64,000 nucleotides of DNA from Paenibacillus methanolicus (GTDB lineage Bacteria > Bacillota > Bacilli > Paenibacillales > Paenibacillaceae): NCBI RefSeq assembly GCF_008124765.1, contig NZ_VNHS01000001.1, positions 806,001 to 870,000 on the forward strand, written 5' to 3'. The position numbers and the translations under genes were made by a program. Below, one piece after another: positions 58,623-64,000 of this stretch (the first letter of the stretch is position 1; each line of letters opens with the position of its first letter). The notes below the pieces were generated by a model. That model was not told the DNA's origin. It searched no databases and saw only the letters and a program-made list of their open reading frames with translations.

Positions 58623-59456
58623 TTAACGCAGCAAGGAAAGGTCGAATTCGGGCACGAGTCCTTCCTTCGCTGCTCGGCCGAGAAGCGATTCGACGGCGGC
58701 ATAGCCGTCTTCGCCCAGATCGGCGGTAAAATCGTTCACGTACAACGCGATATGCTGCTTGGCCACCTCGCGCGACATCTCTTGCGAATGTTCCAACACA
58801 TAGGCATCCGATGCTTCGGGATGCGCCCACGCATACGCGACCGACTCGCGAATCCAGGTTGCGATCTGCTCCGGGTTCGTCAGCGACCGCTTGGCGATAA
58901 TCGCCCCGAGCGGAATAGGGAGTCCCGTATCGGATTCCCACCAGCTGCCCATATCGGCCATGAGCGTCAAGCCGTACTCCGGATACGTGAATCTTGCTTC
59001 GTGTATGACAAGGCCCGCGTCGATGCGACCGTCCCGGACGGCAGGCATGATCTCGTGGAAAGGCATGACGATCACTTCGCCGATGCCGCCGGGCACCTTC
59101 TGCGCCGCCCACAGACGGAACAACAGATATGCGGTCGAGCGTTCGCTCGGGACCGCCACGCGCTTGCCGGCAAGCGATGCCGGATCGTCGTTGCCGTCCT
59201 TGGTCAGCACGAGCGGGCCGCACCCGCGGCCAAGCGCGCCGCCGCATGGCAGCAGTTGATAATCTTCCAGCACCCAAGGGAGCGCCGCATAGGAAATTTT
59301 CATGACTTCAAGTCCGTCTCCGCTCGCTGCCAGCTTATTCGTGATGTCGATATCCGCGTACATGACGTCCCAATCCGAAGCCCCCGGAATCAATCCGTGC
59401 ACGAGCGCGTGAAAAACGAACGTATCGTTCGGACAAGGCGAGAATGCGATTTTCAT
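58623..59456 (-). CDS. mqnD: 1,4-dihydroxy-6-naphthoate synthase
   Basis: 277 residues starting at ATG 59456. The opening MKIAFSPCPNDTFVFHALVHG is diagnostic for MqnD, with VMKISYAALPWVLEDYQLLPCG and MPAVRDGRIDAGLVIHEARFTY further on. MqnD cleaves cyclic de-hypoxanthine futalosine in the alternative menaquinone pathway. It begins 1 base after mqnB, so the two are one transcript. mqnA, mqnC and the later genes are not in the window. Confidence 0.93.
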   Translation of the reverse strand: MKIAFSPCPNDTFVFHALVHGLIPGASDWDVMYADIDITNKLAASGDGLEVMKISYAALPWVLEDYQLLPCGGALGRGCGPLVLTKDGNDDPASLAGKRVAVPSERSTAYLLFRLWAAQKVPGGIGEVIVMPFHEIMPAVRDGRIDAGLVIHEARFTYPEYGLTLMADMGSWWESDTGLPIPLGAIIAKRSLTNPEQIATWIRESVAYAWAHPEASDAYVLEHSQEMSREVAKQHIALYVNDFTADLGEDGYAAVESLLGRAAKEGLVPEFDLSLLR

Positions 59457-59457
59457 C

Positions 59458-60123
59458 TTAGATGACCCCCGTAAGCGCCGCGCCGGCTGCTTCAAGCGCC
59501 TGCAGCGCGTCTTTAATTCGCCACGCATCCCGATCGCGCGGTCCCACCGCGTTCGAGATCCCTCTTATCTCCAATACGGGCACTTTCATTAGCTTGGCGG
59601 CGGCCGCGACGCCATAGCCCTCCATCGCTTCCGCGGCCGCGCCCGGAATGCGGGCAACCAGCGCTGCCGCCGTATCGGCCGTCCCCGTTACCGTACTGAC
59701 CGTAAGGACCGGCGCATATGCGGCTACGATCCCTCTCGCCGTCAACGCGGCGGCAATCCGTCTGGACATCGATTCATCAACCGTCATACGCGCGGAACCG
59801 AAGCCAAGCTCGTCGATCAGCATAAATCCGTCCGCCGATTCCGCGCCCAAGTCCGCGGCGACGATTTCGCTCGCCACGACGACCGTGCCAATATCGGCCG
59901 CGCCTTGGAAGCCTCCGCCGATCCCCATGGTAATGACTCGTTCGTATCGGCCCAATGCGAGCGCCGCAGCCGTCGAGGCTGCGGCGGCGGCTTGTCCGAC
60001 GCCGCCTACAAGGATATGGAACCGCTCGCTGCCGCCAAGACCGCGCTTCACGGCCTCTAATTCCGCCTCCACCGACGTCACGATCAGGCATCTGGCTTCC
60101 TCTGCTCTCTGCACGTTCTCCAT
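59458..60123 (-). CDS. mqnB: Futalosine hydrolase
   Basis: 221-residue nucleosidase of the PNP/MTA family. CLIVTSVEAELEAVKRGL opens it, ITMGIGGGFQGAADIGTVVVAS is the core glycine region, and AEAMEGYGVAAAAKLMKVPVLEIRGISNAVG carries the E-M-E-G ribose-binding motif and the catalytic Asp position is Asn-like. MqnB splits futalosine to hypoxanthine and de-hypoxanthine futalosine. The start ATG 60123 has only a weak upstream site. Adjacent mqnD fixes the pathway. Confidence 0.9.
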   Translation of the reverse strand: MENVQRAEEARCLIVTSVEAELEAVKRGLGGSERFHILVGGVGQAAAAASTAAALALGRYERVITMGIGGGFQGAADIGTVVVASEIVAADLGAESADGFMLIDELGFGSARMTVDESMSRRIAAALTARGIVAAYAPVLTVSTVTGTADTAAALVARIPGAAAEAMEGYGVAAAAKLMKVPVLEIRGISNAVGPRDRDAWRIKDALQALEAAGAALTGVI

Positions 60124-60291
60124 GTTGATTCATTCCCCTTTCCCCACTTGCGCGATCCAAGTCTAACCGCGGCCGGACCGCCAACGCAATGTTACCATGA
60201 TAGCGCAATTCTCTCGCCGTCTCAAACGAGCGGCGCCTCGCATGCCGCGACCGAGACCGCCCCGTGCAGATCCTAGCCGATGGAAGATGTC

Positions 60292-60322
60292 AAAAAAAGC
60301 CAGGGACACAAACCCCGGCTTC
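60292..60322 (-). terminator. Intrinsic terminator of zur
   Basis: On the minus strand AAGCCGGGG pairs with CCCTGGCTT and is followed by TTTTTT. Confidence 0.85.
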
Positions 60323-60334
60323 CTGCACGTCCTA

Positions 60335-60799
60335 TTATGGCTGCGCGCCTTCCTTGCGGCACTCTTCGCAAATGCCGTAAATCTCGAAGCGATGATTCAA
60401 AATTTGATAATTGCCGGGCAGATCAAGCGATTGCTCCATCGGACAATAGTCGAACGTCATCGTCTTCTCGCAGTTGACGCAAATCAAATGGTGATGGTGA
60501 TGGGACAGGCAGCTGCCTTTGAACTTCAGGCCGCCTTCCATGAAATAAAACTGCTCCAGCACGCCCATCTCGCTGAGCATTCTCAAGTTCCGGTATACGG
60601 TATCGAAGCTAACGCTCGGATACTTCGCGCTCATCTGGTCGTAAACGTCCTTAGGCGATAAATAGCCATCGTGATCCGAAAAAATATGGGCAAGCGTCTT
60701 GCGCTGCTCCGTGATTCGCCATCCGTTCCGAGCCATAACGGCAAGCATATCTTGGGCCAATACGGAATGCGCATGGCTCTGATCGTGCTGATGTGCCAT
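60335..60799 (-). CDS. zur: Zinc uptake regulator Zur (Fur family)
   Basis: 154 residues. The DNA-binding winged helix ends in YPSVSFDTVYRNLRMLSEMGVL, and the dimer domain contains GSCLSHHHHHLICVNCEKT and FEIYGICEECRKE, two C-x-x-C pairs that hold structural zinc. The sequence pattern, including FKGSC-SHHHHH and the YQI-HRFEIYG block, resembles Bacillus Zur more than Fur or PerR. An N-terminal His-rich stretch (HQHDQSHAH) is an extra. Zur represses zinc uptake genes; no such target is in the window. Confidence 0.88.
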   Translation of the reverse strand: MAHQHDQSHAHSVLAQDMLAVMARNGWRITEQRKTLAHIFSDHDGYLSPKDVYDQMSAKYPSVSFDTVYRNLRMLSEMGVLEQFYFMEGGLKFKGSCLSHHHHHLICVNCEKTMTFDYCPMEQSLDLPGNYQILNHRFEIYGICEECRKEGAQP

Positions 60800-60918
60800 C
60801 TTCGTTCTCTCCCTTTCCCTTCGCCGCTAGCATCTCTCATTTTATCAGCAATCGAATGATTTCGCCATTTTTTTCAGACAAGCGAGGCGGAAACGCGGCT
60901 GATTTAGCTGCGGGGCGG

Positions 60919-62655
60919 TTAGGCGTAATACCCGAACAAGAGCAGAATCAACAGACAGGACAAGGTCAATGCGAAGTCCTTCAGCCGCCAGCGAAGCGTC
61001 CGCCGCACGGTCGGATATGGTCTGCGTCCGACGCCGCGGCTTTCCAAGGCGCTGGCCGCCTGCTCCGCGATCCGGAAGAGGGCCAGCATGAACGGCAGCA
61101 CGGACTCGCGCAGCTGTCCCGGCAGCTTGCGAAGCTTGAAGCGAGCCGTCTTCCCGCGGGCTAAACTCTGTTTGGCGAAACGCTGCCACTCGGCAAGGAG
61201 CACCGGGATAAAGCGAAGCAGCAGCGTCACCGTGAGAATTGCCGTCTGTCCGACGCGCGGCACGTGTCCGCGTACGGCGAGCGTCTGCTCCAAGGCGCGT
61301 CGCAGGCGCAGCGGCGTAATGACGATCGGCAGGCCGAACCCGAGTAGCATGACCAGAACAGGCCTGGCCAGCGATTGGATCGAAGCAAGGAAACCGTCGA
61401 TATCCCAGGTAAGGCCCAAGCTTCCTCCCTCGAAGCCTGCGATGAGCGCGGCGGTAAAGGAGAAGGTCAGCATCGCCTTGATCGCGCCGTGCCATCGGCG
61501 TAGCGGAATGCGACCTGCGGCTATTGCGGCCGCCGTAATCACGGCGCCGGCCGCAATGCCTGGCCAAGACTTCTGCAGCAGAATCGCGGTGGATAGCAGC
61601 ACGTAACCGAGCCAGACCGACCGCGGGTCGAAATTTGCCAGCGGCGACTCCGCGCGCTCGTCCTTCCGCGGCGCTTGAGATACGGCGGCATACAGCTCGC
61701 TATGCGGTGCCGTCTCATTGTGTGCAGAAGCAACTCGCGCCGCCTGGTCTTCTTGCGCTTTCTCGATCGACCCGGTTGACGTCTCCGGGTTCATCTTGCG
61801 CGCGATAGCCGCCGCGGCAGCCGTGGATTCGGTCGTCGCGCTTACGCTGACCTCGACGCCTAGGCGCCGCAAGCCGCTAAGCACGTACAACCAAGCGGGG
61901 ATGCCCATGCCGCATTCCGCGAACCATTCGGGATGCTCGAGCAATTGCTCCGGCACGCTCGTCCGGATGGAGCGATCTCGTCCCATGAGCAGCACTTGAT
62001 CCGCGATCGGAATCGCCCAGTCCGTATCGTGCGAGATCAACAGGATCCCCTGTCCTTCGGCTGCACGCCTCTTCAACGCGCGTGCCAGATCGTGATGCGC
62101 GGCCGCGTCGAGTCCCGCCGTCGGTTCGTCCAGCAGTATCCAAGGGACCGGCACCGCGAACAAACACGCGAGCGCCGCCCGGCGCCGCTCTCCGCCGCTC
62201 ATATGCTGCGGTTCCCGACCGAGCCAAGACTCGTCCCATCCGACCGTCTTCAACGCGTCTTCCGTTCTCGTCCTGACCGCCGCTTCCGGCAATCCGTAGG
62301 GCTTAAGCGCGAAAGCCAGTTCGTCTCGCACGGTACGCGCGATCAACTGCTCCTCGGGGGACTGGCTCGCATAGCCGTACGCCATCAGGCCGGCGGTATT
62401 CAACCTACGGCGCCTGCCCTTCTTCTGCCAAACCGGGTCGTCGCCGAACGTCGCCTCGATGTCGGATTCCGGACGAAGACCGGCGATGCTCTCCAGCAGA
62501 AATGTTTTTCCCGAACCGTTCGCGCCGATCAGGACGGTAATCGTGCCTGGCTCCAAACGCAATTCGTTCGAGATCAGCGGTTCGCCATACTCATTAATAC
62601 CATTAACTTTAATGTTGTTAATCTTTAATGGCATATAATATTCGCTGTTTCTCAT
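60919..62655 (-). CDS. Fused ECF transporter ATPase-transmembrane (A-T) protein
   Basis: 578 residues. Residues about 5-250 form an ABC ATPase: Walker A VLIGANGSGKTFLLES, Q-loop GYASQSPEEQLI, signature HMSGGERRRAALACLF and Walker B WILLDEPTAGLD. A low-complexity linker (about 270-340) joins an EcfT-type membrane domain (about 345-578) with about five helices and coupling motifs such as SALESRGVGRRPYP. It overlaps the preceding ATPase gene by 4 bases (ATGA). Divergent from bioY and beside a BirA box, so a biotin ECF transporter is the likely role. Confidence 0.88.
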   Translation of the reverse strand: MRNSEYYMPLKINNIKVNGINEYGEPLISNELRLEPGTITVLIGANGSGKTFLLESIAGLRPESDIEATFGDDPVWQKKGRRRRLNTAGLMAYGYASQSPEEQLIARTVRDELAFALKPYGLPEAAVRTRTEDALKTVGWDESWLGREPQHMSGGERRRAALACLFAVPVPWILLDEPTAGLDAAAHHDLARALKRRAAEGQGILLISHDTDWAIPIADQVLLMGRDRSIRTSVPEQLLEHPEWFAECGMGIPAWLYVLSGLRRLGVEVSVSATTESTAAAAAIARKMNPETSTGSIEKAQEDQAARVASAHNETAPHSELYAAVSQAPRKDERAESPLANFDPRSVWLGYVLLSTAILLQKSWPGIAAGAVITAAAIAAGRIPLRRWHGAIKAMLTFSFTAALIAGFEGGSLGLTWDIDGFLASIQSLARPVLVMLLGFGLPIVITPLRLRRALEQTLAVRGHVPRVGQTAILTVTLLLRFIPVLLAEWQRFAKQSLARGKTARFKLRKLPGQLRESVLPFMLALFRIAEQAASALESRGVGRRPYPTVRRTLRWRLKDFALTLSCLLILLLFGYYA

Positions 62656-63503
62656 AAGTTAACGACCTCCCGCCACTCCGCTTCGGTCATCGGCAGCGGG
62701 TCCTGCATCAAGCCTTCGGTGCGCATGGCAAGCGCCAGGCGCATCAAGTAGCTAGGCTGCAGACCGCTGGCTTCGCATGGCGATACGCCTGACGCCTCGT
62801 CCCATCCGTAGAAGAAATCTCTTGCGCGGCCATCAAAGCTTAACTCTCCGTCCTTAATGGCCAGCACCCGTTGTTCGGGCATAAGCTCGTCTAACCGCTG
62901 CGTAACCCAGACGATCGCGCTCCCCGCCGCGTGCCGTTCGCGTATGAGTTCGCTTGCGATCGCCCGCGTCTGATCGTCCAGCATGGAGGTTGCTTCGTCC
63001 AGCACGAGCATCGGCGCTTCCGCCGCGACCGCGGCCGCGATCGCCGCCAATTGCCTTTGCCCGCCGGATAGTCGATCCCACGGAACATCCGCCACGCGCC
63101 CAAGTCCCGTCCGGCTAAGCGTCTCCGCCGTGCGCCGGTCGATCTCGTCCGCCTTCAACTCCATCCACTCCAAGGCGAACATTATTTCTTCGCGCGGCGT
63201 CTCGCCGAATAGCTGCGCATCGGGCTGCTGCATGACGTAAGGCGCCGGATATTCGCCGGCGAACCCGCGATCGATCGCGCCGCTTACGCCTTCCATGCTG
63301 AGACCTGCCAGCATACGGGCAAGCGTCGATTTCCCGCTGCCGTTCGTTCCTGCTATGTAAATCCATTCTCCGGGCGAAAGCGTCAGAGTAACCGCGCGCA
63401 GCCTCAGCGGAGCTTGCGCTTCGGCCTCGCCTGCTCCCGCGACGTGAACGTCTCTTATCTGCAAATCATGCGCCGCTCCGTCGGCAATGTTCATAAGCGT
63501 CAT
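62652..63503 (-). CDS. ECF transporter ATPase, biotin module
   Basis: 283 residues with Walker A YIAGTNGSGKSTLARML, Q-loop YVMQQPDAQLFGETPREEI, signature DRLSGGQRQLAAIAAAV and Walker B MLVLDEATSMLD. The Q-loop with Q-x-P-x-x-Q is typical of ECF A subunits. It forms the second nucleotide-binding half for the fused A-T protein downstream. ATG 63503 follows AGAGGGA. Expression is likely controlled by BirA through the operator at 63551. Confidence 0.88.
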   Translation of the reverse strand: MTLMNIADGAAHDLQIRDVHVAGAGEAEAQAPLRLRAVTLTLSPGEWIYIAGTNGSGKSTLARMLAGLSMEGVSGAIDRGFAGEYPAPYVMQQPDAQLFGETPREEIMFALEWMELKADEIDRRTAETLSRTGLGRVADVPWDRLSGGQRQLAAIAAAVAAEAPMLVLDEATSMLDDQTRAIASELIRERHAAGSAIVWVTQRLDELMPEQRVLAIKDGELSFDGRARDFFYGWDEASGVSPCEASGLQPSYLMRLALAMRTEGLMQDPLPMTEAEWREVVNL

Positions 63504-63550
63504 TTAAAATTCCCTCTTCTCAAGGTTGGCAGACCGTGGTAGAATCCGAA

Positions 63551-63584
63551 TTGTTAACCATCATTCTATCAACTAGGTTAACAT
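63551..63584. promoter_or_regulatory. BirA operator between ECF and bioY genes
   Basis: TTGTTAACC (63551-63559), 16-base spacer, GGTTAACA (63576-63583). This matches the known BirA box of Firmicutes, TTGTTAACC-N14-16-GGTTAACAA. It lies 19 bases before bioY and 48 bases before the divergent ATPase gene, so one site can repress both directions when biotin is abundant. Confidence 0.88.
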
Positions 63585-63602
63585 TCGAAAGGAGATTTGA
63601 CA

Positions 63603-64000
63603 ATGTCCACCTCATCACCGACCGCTTACGCTTCAACGAACCAAACGGTTTACACGATCCGGGGTATCGTATTTACCGCGCTGTTCGCGGCGTTGTTCGT
63701 CGCGTCCAGCTGGCTGAAGATCCCGCTCGGTTTTACGCCCGTCCCGATTACGCTGCAGACGCTCACGATCATGCTCGCCGGCGGCCTGCTCGGCGCGTTC
63801 TACGGTTTCTGGAGCATTGCGGTCGTTATCCTGCTTACGGCTACCGGACTTCCGCTCTTCCATGGCAACGGCGGCATCTCTCTGCTGACCGGCGCGACAG
63901 GCGGATACATCTGGATGTACCCGTTCGCCGCGTTGCTCGTCGGGTTAGTCAGCGACAAGTTATTCCGATCCGGAAGCGCCTTTACGAAGGGCAAGACGGT
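63603..64000 (+). CDS. bioY: Biotin ECF substrate-binding subunit BioY, partial (runs off right edge)
   Basis: 132 codons are visible from ATG 63603, which follows AAAGGAG. Four to five hydrophobic segments start at about residue 20. IPLGFTPVPITLQTLTIMLAGGLLG is the diagnostic BioY block, followed by LPLFHGNGGISLLTGATGGYIWMYP, where the G-G-x-x-x-L-x-G-x-T-G-G-Y motif contributes to biotin binding. The ATPase and A-T genes run divergently, giving a complete three-gene biotin transporter around one BirA box. Confidence 0.93.
   Translation, partial: MSTSSPTAYASTNQTVYTIRGIVFTALFAALFVASSWLKIPLGFTPVPITLQTLTIMLAGGLLGAFYGFWSIAVVILLTATGLPLFHGNGGISLLTGATGGYIWMYPFAALLVGLVSDKLFRSGSAFTKGKT

Overview
The window looks like chromosome from a spore-forming Gram-positive of the Bacillales, most likely a Paenibacillaceae member (Paenibacillus/Cohnella-like). 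The reasons are its G+C-rich codon use, strong AGGAGG ribosome binding sites, frequent GTG/TTG starts, hairpin-plus-U-run terminators and Bacillus-type gene families (DegV, PucR/AdeR next to ald, LCP, Zur, YpbS-like, BMP nucleoside system, CbiMNQO, BioY). This placement is inference from gene content; there is no rRNA or tRNA gene to anchor it. No phage block, insertion sequence or CRISPR array was seen.

Layout. 1-8.7 kb: end of a CheY gene, a sugar isomerase-like enzyme, a MarR/methyltransferase pair, DegV, a tyrosine recombinase, an orphan membrane sensor module, two divergent cupin paralogues and an acidic protein built from three repeats. 8.8-15 kb: a nucleoside uptake and cleavage operon (BMP lipoprotein, ATPase, two permeases, a molybdopterin oxidoreductase, a nucleoside phosphorylase). 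15-18 kb: small uncharacterised genes and an aldo/keto reductase. 18-26 kb: a tightly overlapping seven-gene carotenoid operon (three CrtN/CrtI-type flavoenzymes, CrtM-type synthase, CruF-type hydratase, glycosyltransferase, acyltransferase). 26-33 kb: AdeR-like regulator and alanine dehydrogenase, a molybdate-type regulator and binding protein, a GNAT. 33-37 kb: GH15 glucoamylase-like enzyme coupled to a glucose dehydrogenase. 37-43 kb: an NAD salvage block (NadV, NadM, an HD/DUF1835 fusion, NrtR, a nucleoside hydrolase). 43-49 kb: rhomboid protease, lactonase, cobalt ECF transporter behind a cobalamin riboswitch. 49-56 kb: WG-repeat protein, a TetR regulator divergent from an MMPL transporter, a frameshifted HAD gene. 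56-64 kb: LCP protein, GNAT, futalosine-pathway genes mqnB-mqnD, Zur, and a biotin ECF transporter around a BirA box.

The most notable result is a regulatory link between two distant loci. A 22-bp palindrome, ATATCTAC-N6-GTAGATAT, lies between the -35 and -10 boxes of both the carotenoid operon (about 26.1 kb) and the MMPL gene (about 52.95 kb), next to the TetR gene. The two copies match at 20 of 22 positions when one is inverted. This predicts one TetR-controlled regulon joining synthesis of a glycosylated, acylated carotenoid to an MMPL-type lipid exporter. A second regulon can be read around NrtR: a GTC-N5-GAC palindrome occurs twice in the nadV promoter and once in the nrtR promoter.
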